Source: Campylobacteraceae bacterium
Lineage (GTDB): Bacteria; Campylobacterota; Campylobacteria; Campylobacterales; Sulfurovaceae
Assembly (NCBI GenBank): GCA_027022775.1
Contig: JALVXO010000105.1
Coordinates: 1 to 43,812, forward strand
Direction of reading: 5' to 3'
Length of the DNA stretch: 43,812 bases
The position numbers were made by a program, and so were the translations under genes. This document shows, piece after piece, positions 8,330 to 17,510 of this stretch. The notes under the pieces were generated by a model. That model saw only the letters and a list, made by a program, of their open reading frames with translations. It had not been told where the DNA came from and made no database searches. Within the stretch, counting starts at the first letter, position 1. Each line of letters begins with the position of its first letter.

Positions 8330-8525
8330 GAACCCTCTGAAAAACTATAAATTGAACGAAAGCTTTATAATTTTAGCAAAAAAATTTTATGTTAGCCGTA
8401 GGCTAAAAAAGAGCACTTAACCCCGAAGGGGCGCTTGCGTTTGCTCTTTTTAATAAAATTTTTTGCGTTCGCGAAGCGAAAAATAAAACTTGCTTGAGTG
8501 AAATTAATGGTTTTTCAGAGGGTTC
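8330..8525. mobile_element. 196-bp MITE-like element with perfect 16-bp terminal inverted repeats
   Basis: GAACCCTCTGAAAAAC at 8330-8345 is the exact reverse complement of GTTTTTCAGAGGGTTC at 8510-8525. Similarity between the arms continues inward with gaps for about 50 bp (GCAAAAAAATTTTAT against GCAAAAAATTTTATT). The centre has smaller hairpins: TTAGCC-GTA-GGCTAA, CCCC-GAA-GGGG inside a GAGC/GCTC stem, and GCGTTCGCGAAGCG. TATT abuts both ends, as expected of a 4-bp target duplication. It codes for nothing evident. Its right end supplies the first base of the CTA that is the neighbouring gene's stop on the minus strand. Confidence 0.65.
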
Positions 8526-10177
8526 TATTTTACATCAGAAATAATGTTTTCCGCAAAAACTGTTTTTTCCAGTTTTTTTATAGTTTCATATAGCAGATTT
8601 TGATTCGGTTTTAACTCTTTAACCAAAGCATTTTTGCCTTTTAATAGATAGTCAAATTTTCTGGGCTCTTTTAAACTGGCACACTCTTTAGTATAAATTT
8701 TTGCCAAAAACCAAAAAGCCAAAAAAGGCTCTTCAAAGCTGTTTAAGACATTTGCGCTGAACTCTTCAAAACTGTTAAAGCCGCTCGTTTCAAACTCTTC
8801 TATAATAACTTTTAAAATTTCGTTCAACTTTCTTAATGGAACAGCCCAGTAAATCAATCTTGCACCTTTTTTGCCCAGAGTATACTCTCCGCCTAAATAA
8901 ACTCTTACTCCAAACTCTTTTGGACCGTAAAGATTTGTTCTTATTCCGACAAACCCAATATCGCTAAAATAGTGTCGCCCGCACCCTTTAAGGCAGCCGC
9001 TGTAGCCTACTTTTATGCTGTAACGGTTAATTTTTTCTAAATTTAAAAAGCGGGCTTTTTCTTTTGTGTCAAAAAGAGAGAAAAAGCAGTATTTGCTGCC
9101 TGCGCAAACCAGAATATTTTGGTTGGCACTCAACCCTTTAAAAGGAGTTTTTGGCTCTTCTAAACCCAGGATATGGATATTTTGATCTATGCCCAGACGT
9201 ATTTCTAACCCTTTTTTTTGTGCAAAATCAATTATCTCTCTTAATTGCTTCGGCTCTATTTCACCAAAAGCGGTTTTATATCTAAAACTGTATTTATTAT
9301 TTTTCAATTCGGTAAAATCACCTAAAATCTCTTTTTTAAATTGCAATTTTCCTGCACTTTCAAATTCAAAATCGCAAAACTGCTTCATTTTTTCTTTTAA
9401 GCCGTTTACTCCTAAACTTTCTATCAGATAAAAAAACCTCGCTTTTGTCCGTGAACCTCTATTTCCATATTTTAAATAAGTTTGAATAACGGCATTAAAA
9501 ATATGAACAACTTTTTCTTTTGGAACAAAAATATCCATATCTCTGGCAACTTCACTGTTTTTGCCGCCAAGATAGAGGTTAAAACCTGCCCTGCCCTCTT
9601 TTTCTGCCAGTGCAAAAAGGCAATCATTGCCAAAAAATGATTCGCTTACAGATTTTGAACCCACAATTGCTGTATTGAATTTTCTGGGAATCATTCCTAC
9701 CCAGCCTCTTTTTTTTAAAAATAGATTCTGCATCTGTAAAATAAGCGGATAGCACTCTATTACAGAGTCATTTGCCGCTCCATCTAAAGGGTCTGTTACA
9801 ATATTTCTAAAATTGTCTGTAAGTGTCTGCCAAGAACTTAAACCGCTGTTTTGCACCATTTTATAAGCATCTAAAATATTGTGCACAGCCAGTTTTTGCA
9901 ACTCAATTTGCGCTCTTGCAGTTATTAAAATTTTTGCATCAAATTTTTCTGCAATTTTTAAAACCTCTTCTAATTTTTGCAAAGAGATTCTGCCGCCTCC
10001 AACCCTGATTCTTAACATAAATTCATCCGCTCTCTGGCTGTGGGTATAGATACCGAAATTTTTAAGATAAAACCTGTCGCTCTCTTGCAAATTGGCAAAA
10101 TCTATTTTTTCCAGTCTCGGCTCATAATCAGCAGGTTTTAAACCGGCTTTTAGTTTTTCTATTTTATTCAGTTTCAT
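8525..10177 (-). CDS. Siroheme nitrite/sulfite reductase (ferredoxin-type, NirA/Sir family)
   Basis: A cytoplasmic siroheme-[4Fe-4S] enzyme for six-electron reduction of nitrite to ammonia or sulfite to sulfide. In 550 aa there are two repeated ferrodoxin-like half domains. Cluster/siroheme cysteines are C358 and C364 (CAGSKYC) and C395 and C399 (GCLKGCGRH). The substrate-side arginine-rich region includes MLRIRVGGGR and WVGMIPRKFN. Length fits assimilatory NirA or Sir. Sequence motifs alone do not decide the substrate, and no siroheme synthase or cys gene is adjacent. The TAG stop sits at the edge of the MITE-like element. It is divergent from the methyltransferase gene, with only 51 bp between starts. 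Confidence 0.85.
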   Translation of the reverse strand: MKLNKIEKLKAGLKPADYEPRLEKIDFANLQESDRFYLKNFGIYTHSQRADEFMLRIRVGGGRISLQKLEEVLKIAEKFDAKILITARAQIELQKLAVHNILDAYKMVQNSGLSSWQTLTDNFRNIVTDPLDGAANDSVIECYPLILQMQNLFLKKRGWVGMIPRKFNTAIVGSKSVSESFFGNDCLFALAEKEGRAGFNLYLGGKNSEVARDMDIFVPKEKVVHIFNAVIQTYLKYGNRGSRTKARFFYLIESLGVNGLKEKMKQFCDFEFESAGKLQFKKEILGDFTELKNNKYSFRYKTAFGEIEPKQLREIIDFAQKKGLEIRLGIDQNIHILGLEEPKTPFKGLSANQNILVCAGSKYCFFSLFDTKEKARFLNLEKINRYSIKVGYSGCLKGCGRHYFSDIGFVGIRTNLYGPKEFGVRVYLGGEYTLGKKGARLIYWAVPLRKLNEILKVIIEEFETSGFNSFEEFSANVLNSFEEPFLAFWFLAKIYTKECASLKEPRKFDYLLKGKNALVKELKPNQNLLYETIKKLEKTVFAENIISDVK

Positions 10178-10228
10178 TTGATTAGTTTAACATTTTTAGA
10201 TAAAATTCAAAGCCACAAAGGATAAGCT

Positions 10229-11113
10229 ATGAAGTTTTTAAATTTTACATTGCTTCAAATTTACCAATATTTAGAAAAAAATTTAAAAAATAAGGGTTTA
10301 GTTACCATTAAACTGCCGCTAAAAGTTATAGAAAACGAAACATACAGTATCAAAGACTGGGCAGATTTGGCAGAAATTTTTGAAGCCAGACTTTTAATTC
10401 CAAAAATCGATAGCGGCTTTATAGAGCTGCAATTTAAAAAATTAAATACCAACAACTCTTTTCATAATCAAAATGTAAAAAATAAAAGAGAAAAATATGG
10501 CTCCAAATCCGGATTTTGGAAAATAAAAAAACATAACCGCCCCTATTTTCTGCACAGCTTCAAACAGGCTTTGGAGTTTGCAGACTTTAAGAAACGCAAA
10601 AATATTTTAAATTTGGGAATTAACAGGGGCGATGAGTTTGAATTTATAAAAGAATTGGCAAAAGATGAGTTTAAAAATTTAAATTTAACAGGTGTTGACC
10701 ATTCAGAAAGCGCAATAGAGTTTGCAAAAAAGAGTTTAAATTATCCAAATTGCAAATTTTACTGCCACGATATTTTAAAATTAGAACAGCTCAATCTGCC
10801 AAAACAGGATTTAATAATTTCAATAAGCACTCTCCAAAGCCCCGATATTAATTATAAACTTTATTTAAGCAGGCTTTTGCAAGAGTTTCTTTCACCAAAT
10901 GGAGCGCTAATTATTGCTTTTCCAAACGGGCGCTGGCTAGATAACACACTGATATACGGAGCAAAAGTTAAAAATTACAGTTTTAGCGAACTTGGAGTTG
11001 TCTGCAGCGATATTGTATGGATTAAAAAATATCTTCAGCAAAAAAAATTTAAAGTTATTGTTACCGGCAAAGAGTACCTTTTTGTAACAGCCGTTAAAAA
11101 AATGCTGTTTTAA
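10229..11113 (+). CDS. SAM-dependent class I methyltransferase, unknown substrate
   Basis: A 294-aa cytoplasmic protein. The N-terminal ~120 aa match no domain I know. From ~125 on it is a Rossmann methyltransferase: motif I NILNLGINRGDEFE, acidic strand-2 residue in LTGVDHSESAIEFAKKS, CHDILKL, LIISISTLQS, then SPNGALIIAFPNGRW. The glycine-rich motif I is slightly degenerate (NLGINRG for xLGxGxG), yet the pattern is clear. AAAGGATAAGCT precedes the ATG. It lies between the siroheme reductase (divergent) and rplY (same strand, 48 bp on, with its own -10). Substrate cannot be inferred. Confidence 0.7.
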   Translation: MKFLNFTLLQIYQYLEKNLKNKGLVTIKLPLKVIENETYSIKDWADLAEIFEARLLIPKIDSGFIELQFKKLNTNNSFHNQNVKNKREKYGSKSGFWKIKKHNRPYFLHSFKQALEFADFKKRKNILNLGINRGDEFEFIKELAKDEFKNLNLTGVDHSESAIEFAKKSLNYPNCKFYCHDILKLEQLNLPKQDLIISISTLQSPDINYKLYLSRLLQEFLSPNGALIIAFPNGRWLDNTLIYGAKVKNYSFSELGVVCSDIVWIKKYLQQKKFKVIVTGKEYLFVTAVKKMLF

Positions 11114-11119
11114 GCTACT

Positions 11120-11132
11120 ATTGGGTATAATT
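11120..11132 (+). promoter_or_regulatory. Probable -10 region for rplY-pth-lptG
   Basis: ATTGGGTATAATT with TATAAT at 11126-11131, 30 nt ahead of rplY; identical to the 13-mer upstream of thiL. AAGGAAACAA then forms the ribosome site for rplY. Confidence 0.5.
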
Positions 11133-11161
11133 GCGGCTCAAATTTTACTTAAGGAAACAAA

Positions 11162-11698
11162 ATGTTAGAAGGTATCATTAGAGAGAGTATCGGCAAGAGC
11201 AATGCTAAAAAACTTCGCCGAGATGGTTATCTAATTGCGAACATTTACGCTAAGGACGTAGAGAATGTTCACTGCGCATTTAAACACGGAGAATTTGTAA
11301 GAACAGTAAGAAACAAAGAGTCTCTTGCATTTCCTGTAAAAGTGGGCGGCAAAGAGTATAATGTTGTTGTTCAAGAGTATCAGCTTCACCCAGTTACCGG
11401 CATGATTTTGCATGTTGACTTAAGAGTTGCGCTTCCAGATACAGTAAGCGATTATTTGGTGCCGATTGAAACTACAGGAACACCAAAAGGTCTTAAAAAC
11501 AAAGGTGTTTTGGTTATTACTAAAAGAAGGGTAAGAGTTAGAGGAAAAATAGAAGATATTCCAGCAAAAATTGTTTTAGATGTAACCGATTTAGATAAAA
11601 ATGAATCTATATTAATAAGAGATATGGAAGCTCCTGCTAACTGCAAGCTTATGGATAAACCGCATGTTTCTGTATGTGGTGTAATTAAAGCGAGATAA
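11162..11698 (+). CDS. rplY: 50S ribosomal protein L25/general stress protein Ctc
   Basis: L25 binds 5S rRNA in the large subunit. At 178 aa this is the longer Ctc form with an N-terminal 5S-binding domain (residues ~1-90, with GKSNAKKLRRDGYLIANIY) and a C-terminal beta domain (from ~95, VSDYLVPIETTGTPKGLKN, ILDVTDLDKNESILIRD-like segment). ATG follows AAGGAAACAA. It begins a three-gene run with pth and lptG; the TAA stop overlaps the pth ATG by one base (TAATG). The rplY-pth-lptG order is the one found in Campylobacter. Confidence 0.95.
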   Translation: MLEGIIRESIGKSNAKKLRRDGYLIANIYAKDVENVHCAFKHGEFVRTVRNKESLAFPVKVGGKEYNVVVQEYQLHPVTGMILHVDLRVALPDTVSDYLVPIETTGTPKGLKNKGVLVITKRRVRVRGKIEDIPAKIVLDVTDLDKNESILIRDMEAPANCKLMDKPHVSVCGVIKAR

Positions 11699-12264
11699 TG
11701 AAATTAATAGTCGGATTGGGCAACCCCGGCCCGACATACAAAAACAACCGCCACAATATCGGCTTTATGTCTGTCGACAAACTTCTTCAAGATTTATCTG
11801 CTGCGGATATTTCAAACAAAAAATTTATGGGCGAACTTTATAAAGCCGGCGATCTGCTGCTTCTTAAACCTCAAACTTTTATGAATTTATCTGGTAAAAG
11901 CGTGCAGGCTGTTGCATCTTTTTACAAGATAAATCCGGATAATATTTTGGTAATTCATGACGAGATAGATTTGCCTTTTGGAGCTGTGCGAATAAAAAAA
12001 GGGGGCGGAAACGGCGGGCATAACGGTTTAAAATCTATCGATGCTTTAATAACAAAAGAGTATAATAGATTGCGTCTTGGGGTTGGCAAACCGGAACGCA
12101 AAGAGATGGTTGCAAGCTATGTCTTAAGCGATTTTAGCAAAGAGGAACAGCCTCAGCTTGAAAAGTTTATAAATTACGCTGCAGAGGTTGCAAAAATGTG
12201 GCTTAAACTGCCTCTGAACGAACTGAAATCAAAATATTCCAAAAAAGATATAAACCAGATATGA
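11698..12264 (+). CDS. pth: Peptidyl-tRNA hydrolase
   Basis: Releases tRNA from peptidyl-tRNAs that drop off ribosomes. The 188-aa protein shows the full Pth signature: LIVGLGNPGPTYKNNRHNIG at the N-terminus with the catalytic His in NRHNIG, KPQTFMNLSGKSV, HDEIDLPFG with the catalytic Asp, and GGGNGGHNGLKSI. Start overlaps the rplY stop and its own stop overlaps lptG by four bases (ATGA), so the three are translationally coupled. Confidence 0.96.
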   Translation: MKLIVGLGNPGPTYKNNRHNIGFMSVDKLLQDLSAADISNKKFMGELYKAGDLLLLKPQTFMNLSGKSVQAVASFYKINPDNILVIHDEIDLPFGAVRIKKGGGNGGHNGLKSIDALITKEYNRLRLGVGKPERKEMVASYVLSDFSKEEQPQLEKFINYAAEVAKMWLKLPLNELKSKYSKKDINQI

Positions 12265-13316
12265 AAGCATTTTTTTACCTTGCCAGGCAATATTTTAAAA
12301 GTTTTTTAATTGTTGCTTTCGGATTGACTTTTGCTGCAACTTTAATAGATTTTATACAATATTTTGGAGATATAGAAGGAACAAATAGGAGAATACTCTA
12401 TTTCTACTACACTTTTTGCGATTTTTTTCTTTTTATATACCCAATAGCGCTGGTTTTTGGAGCAATTATCGCATTTTCCAATCTTGTTTGGAGAAACCAT
12501 CTCCTTGCTCTAATGAGTTTTGGCTACGATAAAAAAAAATTAATAAAACCGTATATAGCAGTTTTTCTTTTGGTTTACTTTACTGTTATAGCATTAAATT
12601 TTACAAAATTTGCTTACAGCGGGGATAGCGCACGGGCAATTTTGGATAAAAGAGAACTTTTTAAATCTCTTAACAAAATTTTTTTTAAATATAATAACAG
12701 TTTTGTTTTTGCAGAAAAAATGGATGTTGCAAAAAAAGAGTTTGATAATGTTACTCTCTATATCAAAGATAAAAACCATTTAAAACAGATTTTGCACTTT
12801 AAAAAAGCTAATTTTAAAAATGGAAAATGGATAGCTACCAATATTAAAAAAAGAACTTTAGAGTACAATAACAGCGTACCTGTCGGCTATAAAACCGAAT
12901 ACATCAATAAAGAGGAAATACTGCGGGGATATTATCCAAAGGTTGTACGGCTGCTTTACGAAGGAAAAAGAATGAGCATCGATGACGGCATTAAGGCTTT
13001 AATTCTTTTAAAACAGCAAAATATCGACAGCTCCAAAGTTAAAGCCTCTCTATATACAAAAATTATAATGCCTCTTTTTGCACCTTTTTTAATGATGATA
13101 ATATTTGCCTATCTTCCGCTGCATAAACGGTTTTTAAGCAGAGCTGTATATCTGCTTTTGACAATGGGGCTGACATTAATAGTCTGGACAATTTTATACA
13201 GTGTAAATATGTTAAGTGTAAACGGGGTAATAAACCCCGATTTTGGACAGCCTTTAATTATAATTCTGCTTTTTGCCGCCACAGCTTATATTTGGGTTTG
13301 CAAAAAAAATATTTAG
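12261..13316 (+). CDS. lptG: LptF/LptG family permease (YjgP/YjgQ)
   Basis: An inner-membrane permease of the lipopolysaccharide export ABC complex. The 351 aa have hydrophobic segments near 12-32, 45-72, 98-118 and three at the C-terminus (~268-290, 298-318, 328-347), flanking a periplasmic beta-jellyroll region (~120-260). This is the standard LptF/LptG layout of six helices. LptF or LptG cannot be decided from one member; by its position after pth it matches the gene usually called lptG/YjgP in Campylobacter. ATGA overlap with pth supports the start. Confidence 0.82.
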   Translation: MKAFFYLARQYFKSFLIVAFGLTFAATLIDFIQYFGDIEGTNRRILYFYYTFCDFFLFIYPIALVFGAIIAFSNLVWRNHLLALMSFGYDKKKLIKPYIAVFLLVYFTVIALNFTKFAYSGDSARAILDKRELFKSLNKIFFKYNNSFVFAEKMDVAKKEFDNVTLYIKDKNHLKQILHFKKANFKNGKWIATNIKKRTLEYNNSVPVGYKTEYINKEEILRGYYPKVVRLLYEGKRMSIDDGIKALILLKQQNIDSSKVKASLYTKIIMPLFAPFLMMIIFAYLPLHKRFLSRAVYLLLTMGLTLIVWTILYSVNMLSVNGVINPDFGQPLIIILLFAATAYIWVCKKNI

Positions 13317-13355
13317 TTTAACCCAAATTTTGCTTTTATAAATGCAAGCATTCAA

Positions 13356-14951
13356 TTACTTGCAAACTTTTTTAGATGATGATTTTATCTTTTTAATCAT
13401 TTTATTTAAAGCTTTTTCATTTACTTTAATTTCACTGTTTCCATTTGTAACTTCGTATAAAATTTTCACCATCTCTTCTATTTTGTCATCTTCCATAATA
13501 TGAGGATATAAAATGCTCAATGCCTCTTCGTAACTGCCGTAAAGCTTTTTATCCATACTTTTTAATTTTTTCTGTTTTATATACTTTGGAATGTAATAAG
13601 TGCCTAAAATACCAACTAGCAATCCAAAAACAAGAGCTAAAACTATACTTACCAAAGAGTATTTGCCGCTATTGGAATACAACCTTTTATAATACTCTTT
13701 ATCCATTACAATATTTTCTATTTTATTAACAACCTTTTTTACACTTTTAGCTTTTTTAAGCTCTTCTTGCGGCTCTGGTCTGCTATTATGGCTGTTTAAA
13801 ACGCTTAAAATAGATTTGCTTCCTTTAACTTTTATATCTATAGGTTTGCTTTTTAAAGTATAAGTTTTTTTATTGTTATAATTAAATGCAGTCAATGTTA
13901 TAGAAGGTATTGTATAATCTTTATTCCCTATTAAAACATATTTTTTAGAATAAATACTGTAAACCTTTCCATTTTCATAGCGGTGTTCAATATTTGAATC
14001 TTTGCTGTAAACTGTAATATTGCCAATATCTATTTTAGGGTCATCTATATTATCTAAAATACCCTCGCCCTCTATTGTTAAAGTAACAGTAACTGGCTTA
14101 TTGATTTTTGTCTCTTTTTTATCTACAGCAACATTAATTCTGTAATTGCCAATCAAATCTGCAGCCGGTGGTTCTAAAACATCTATTTTTACAGAATTTG
14201 TTTTTAAAGTTATCCACTCCAAGTCTGCACCAAAAAAGCTGAAAGGACTCTGTGCCTGTGCAGCAGTTACCTGCAGCCCTATCTTTGCAACTGCAGGTTT
14301 TATAATAAATTTGCCGCTGTTTTTTGGCAATAGCTGATATGTAATATCTTTTGCAACACTGTCTCCCAAATTTGTAACTTTGCCGTCTCCAAGAGTAGAA
14401 ACTTCAAAACCTTTAAATTGAGGCGGCGTATATTCTATATTTGCCCCGCTTGCATTAACAGGTTCTATTAACTGAACTGTTACAAAAAAAGGTTCTCCTA
14501 TATAAACCTTTTTTTTAGAACTTTTCATTTTAAAAATAAAATCGCTGTTGCTTTTTTTAACCTTTTTAGGCGCTACTGTTATTTTAAAACTTTCTGTTTT
14601 ATACTCTTTTCCGTCAATTTTAATTGTATAAGATGGTATCTGCACACTTTTAAACGGGGTAAAAGTATAAATTTTTGCTTTTATAATAACATCTGTTTTT
14701 TGTCCGTTATAATTAATTGCAGCTGCAGTCTGTGTAGAACGGCTCTCTTTAATTCCGTAACCTGCTATATTTTTAATATCCGGAAACTCAATTATCTGAT
14801 TTTTAAAAGCAGTGGCTTTTAGAATTATTTTAGCATCATCTCCGCTCTCTATAACTTTCTTTACCGCTTTTGCAGAAACTGTCGGAAGCTTTGCCGACAA
14901 TATGCCTGTAAATAAAAGCATATAAGTTATTATTTTAAATATTTTTCTCAT
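13356..14951 (-). CDS. BatD family exported protein
   Basis: BatD proteins are large periplasmic, membrane-anchored partners of BatA/BatB, thought to support envelope stress tolerance; their mechanism is not settled. I use the ATG at 14951 (531 aa) because AAAGGGGAA lies just before it. The in-frame GTG/ATG region at 14972 would start inside batC. Residues 1-20 (MRKIFKIITYMLLFTGILSA) are a signal peptide. The long beta-rich middle (DUF11/Ig-like, with QLIEPVNA and PSYTIKI segments) is followed by a C-terminal transmembrane helix YSLVSIVLALVFGLLVGILG and a basic cytoplasmic tail of ~85 aa. Last gene of the operon. Confidence 0.8.
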   Translation of the reverse strand: MRKIFKIITYMLLFTGILSAKLPTVSAKAVKKVIESGDDAKIILKATAFKNQIIEFPDIKNIAGYGIKESRSTQTAAAINYNGQKTDVIIKAKIYTFTPFKSVQIPSYTIKIDGKEYKTESFKITVAPKKVKKSNSDFIFKMKSSKKKVYIGEPFFVTVQLIEPVNASGANIEYTPPQFKGFEVSTLGDGKVTNLGDSVAKDITYQLLPKNSGKFIIKPAVAKIGLQVTAAQAQSPFSFFGADLEWITLKTNSVKIDVLEPPAADLIGNYRINVAVDKKETKINKPVTVTLTIEGEGILDNIDDPKIDIGNITVYSKDSNIEHRYENGKVYSIYSKKYVLIGNKDYTIPSITLTAFNYNNKKTYTLKSKPIDIKVKGSKSILSVLNSHNSRPEPQEELKKAKSVKKVVNKIENIVMDKEYYKRLYSNSGKYSLVSIVLALVFGLLVGILGTYYIPKYIKQKKLKSMDKKLYGSYEEALSILYPHIMEDDKIEEMVKILYEVTNGNSEIKVNEKALNKMIKKIKSSSKKVCK

Positions 14952-14965
14952 GCCGTTCCCCTTTG

Positions 14966-15616
14966 CTACCATGGATTGCCGTTATCTTTACCATCTTTTG
15001 TATCAATTTTATACATTAATACAGGAATTTTTTTATTTTTAAAACTTTTTTTAATCATCTTTTTAATCTCTTTTTGCAATTTGCTGTTTTTATCTTCTTT
15101 TTTGATTTTTTTCTTTTTAGCAGCTTTTTTCTTATTTTTCTTTTTGGATTTTTTATTTTTCTTTTTTTGTTTTTTCTTCTTTTTTTTCTTTTCTTTAGTT
15201 TTTTCAGGCTTTTTTAACATCTCTTTTGCAAGCATTAAATTATATTTTGCATCATCATCGTCCGGGTTGACTTTTAAAGAGAGAGCATAAACAATTGCCG
15301 CCTCTTTATATTTTCCCAATTTAAAATATGCATTGCCCAGGTTATAAAGCCTGCTGTGCTCGTCAACCCCCTCTCCAAAAGCTCTTTTGTAATATTTAAT
15401 CGCTTCTTTATAATTCCCGCTCTTGTAATAGAGTGTTGCCAAATCATAATTTTTAACTGCACTGTTAATATTTAACTGTTTCAATATTTTTATAGATTTT
15501 TCATAATTTCGGTTTTTATTAGACTCATTCAGCTGTGACACTTTTATAAAATCAAGCAATCCGCCGTTTAAAAAGCCAACTGCCGCTGCTGCCAAAAAGA
15601 GGACTCTTACTATCAT
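14966..15616 (-). CDS. BatC-like TPR protein with lysine-rich tail
   Basis: A 216-aa TPR protein of the Bat complex. Residues 1-18 are a hydrophobic signal/anchor. TPR-like repeats span ~36-134 (NYDLATLYYKSGNYKEAIKY, then LYNLGNAYFKLGKYKEAAIV). An extreme basic tract follows, 25 Lys in the 33 positions 141-173. The protein ends NPW, as BatC/BatE homologues often end in a Trp after a short conserved tail. Its ATG overlaps the batB stop by four bases. The underlying DNA has long A-runs (up to A8), which may be prone to slippage. Confidence 0.8.
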   Translation of the reverse strand: MIVRVLFLAAAAVGFLNGGLLDFIKVSQLNESNKNRNYEKSIKILKQLNINSAVKNYDLATLYYKSGNYKEAIKYYKRAFGEGVDEHSRLYNLGNAYFKLGKYKEAAIVYALSLKVNPDDDDAKYNLMLAKEMLKKPEKTKEKKKKKKKQKKKNKKSKKKNKKKAAKKKKIKKEDKNSKLQKEIKKMIKKSFKNKKIPVLMYKIDTKDGKDNGNPW

Positions 15617-16590
15617 TCCCTGCCCCTTTTTTCAAAAGTCGGCACCGACACAAAAGCGGCCAGCAAAAATACTAAAGCCGCAATAATAAAGTAATAAAAC
15701 AGCTGCACCCTATCTTCTATTTTTACATATTTGCCGCTATTAGTTGCATGGAATTTTGTTTTAATCTCTTTTGCCAAATTGTAAATTTTACTGTTGTCAT
15801 AATCTGCAATTATATAATCTCCCCCGCTCTCTTTAGCTATTTTTCCTAAATATTCATTAACTTTGCTGTAAACCGGATTATAATTTACAAGCAGCGGCCT
15901 GTTCTTTTCGTCAAGTACCATTGCACCCTCTTTTGTTCCAGTTAAAACGGCATAAAGAGTAATGTTTTCACTTTTAATAATTTTCTCAAACTGCAATAAA
16001 TCCCTTTTTTCTGCACCGTCGCTGAAAATTACAACAATTTTCTCTTTTTTATTATGCAGCTTCTTTTTTAATACATTTGCCAAAGCTGTAAAGTTTGACG
16101 AGCTTAAAAGATACTCATCGGTAATACCGTCTAATACATCTGTAAGCGTCTGTTTATCGGTTGTAAAAGGTGAAACCAGAAAAACATTTTTAGAAAAAGT
16201 TATTAGCATAATTTCATCTTGCGGCAGCTCTTTTAACATCTCTTTTATCTTGATTTTAGCAAAATTAAGCCTGTTTGGATAAACATCTTTACACCTCATC
16301 GAAGCGGAAATATCCAAAGCAAAAGTCAAACTGATGCCGCTTAATTTAATATTTTTTTCTCCTCTGTCTATATAAGGACCGCTTGCTGCTATTATCATAA
16401 AAAAGATAGAGATAAAAAATATAACATTTCTTGCTCTGCTGCTTAAGGTATCCCCCTCTATCTTAATATGTTTTAAAGCTTTTTGGGAGAATACACGCTC
16501 AATGCCCTCTTTATTTGTCAAAACCAAAAAGGCAAAAATTATATACGGTATAATCAGCATAATAAATATATGAGGGTAAGTTATACTCAT
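15613..16590 (-). CDS. BatB, VWA-domain membrane protein
   Basis: A 325-aa inner-membrane protein. Transmembrane helices are near 7-24 and 56-74 and at the C-terminus (299-318). Between them is a von Willebrand A domain with an intact MIDAS DxSxS (D93, S95, S97), then a Thr region SPFTTDKQTL and IFSDGAEKRD. Such MIDAS sites bind a divalent cation and mediate protein contacts. The pairing with BatA and the TPR protein is the classic aerotolerance (Bat) arrangement. Overlaps batA by four bases upstream and batC by four downstream. Confidence 0.85.
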   Translation of the reverse strand: MSITYPHIFIMLIIPYIIFAFLVLTNKEGIERVFSQKALKHIKIEGDTLSSRARNVIFFISIFFMIIAASGPYIDRGEKNIKLSGISLTFALDISASMRCKDVYPNRLNFAKIKIKEMLKELPQDEIMLITFSKNVFLVSPFTTDKQTLTDVLDGITDEYLLSSSNFTALANVLKKKLHNKKEKIVVIFSDGAEKRDLLQFEKIIKSENITLYAVLTGTKEGAMVLDEKNRPLLVNYNPVYSKVNEYLGKIAKESGGDYIIADYDNSKIYNLAKEIKTKFHATNSGKYVKIEDRVQLFYYFIIAALVFLLAAFVSVPTFEKRGRE

Positions 16591-17510
16591 TTTGCAATCC
16601 CTCTGACACTTTTTAAATATAAATATACCATAATTAAAACAATCGCGATTATTAAAGTAAAATAGTAATAATATTTATACTGTTTGTATATTTTACCTTC
16701 CACTTTGCTGGTTTCGGTTTTATCTATCTCTTTATATATTTTAGAAAGAGCCTGTTTATCGGTTGCAGAGTAAAACTTTCCCCGTGCTGCATTTGCCAGC
16801 GCTTTTAATTTAGGCACATCCAGATCTTTATAATCCCCTATTCCGATTGTATATAATTTGATATCGCTTTTTTTAAGAATAGCAGCCAAATCTGTAAATG
16901 GAGTTTCACTCATATTATCTACACCGTCAGTTAAAAGTATCACTATTTTGCTTTTTGCATCAGAGTGCTCAATAGAGTATAGCGCTTGCAAAAGAGCATC
17001 ATAAATTGCAGTTCTAGAGCCTACAATTCCTACCTTTTGTTTTTGTATAATATCTTTTAAATACTTTTTATCAAATGTCAAAGGCGAAGCTATAAATGCG
17101 CTGCTGGCAAATGTTATCAGCCCCAGTCTGTCATGTTTTCTGCTGTTTATAAAACTTTTTACAACCTCTTTTACTGCACTAAATTTATCTTTTTTAGGAT
17201 TGTCTGCATCAAATCCTCTCTCTAGCATAGATTTGCTTGAATCTATTACAAGCATAATATCCCTGACCTCTTCTTTTGTATCCTTATAAGTGGTAACCTT
17301 AACCGGAGAAGCCAGAGAAAGAAGCACCAGGATAATTGCTATCCATTTTATAATATCCAGCCACCTGCTTTTTAGCGATTTTTTTCCAATAAGCACTTCG
17401 ATATAAGGAAAATATATCGATGTGGTTTTTGCCGGACATTTTTTAAAGCAAAACCAAAACAGCGGCAAAAGCAGAAAAACATAAGGGTATTCCAAACTAT
17501 AATGACTCAT
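16587..17510 (-). CDS. BatA, VWA-domain membrane protein
   Basis: A 307-aa protein with helices near 6-22 and 52-70 and a C-terminal helix (~281-300) around a VWA domain. MIDAS residues are D90, S92, S94 (VIDSSKS), with SPLTFDK and LLTDGVDN completing the site. It probably heterodimerises with BatB in the inner membrane. The start overlaps the previous gene's 3' end by 14 bp. Paralogous to the next gene, differing mainly in the loop after the MIDAS. Confidence 0.85.
   Translation of the reverse strand: MSHYSLEYPYVFLLLPLFWFCFKKCPAKTTSIYFPYIEVLIGKKSLKSRWLDIIKWIAIILVLLSLASPVKVTTYKDTKEEVRDIMLVIDSSKSMLERGFDADNPKKDKFSAVKEVVKSFINSRKHDRLGLITFASSAFIASPLTFDKKYLKDIIQKQKVGIVGSRTAIYDALLQALYSIEHSDAKSKIVILLTDGVDNMSETPFTDLAAILKKSDIKLYTIGIGDYKDLDVPKLKALANAARGKFYSATDKQALSKIYKEIDKTETSKVEGKIYKQYKYYYYFTLIIAIVLIMVYLYLKSVRGIAK

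Noticed and set aside
8220..8420. 66-codon open frame after thiL
   Set aside because: It is made of the heptamer array and the MITE-like element, with no ribosome site and no protein-like composition.
14976..15290. 104-codon plus-strand ORF rich in Phe and Leu opposite the Bat TPR gene
   Set aside because: It is the antisense of a polylysine tract, which always reads as Phe/Leu.
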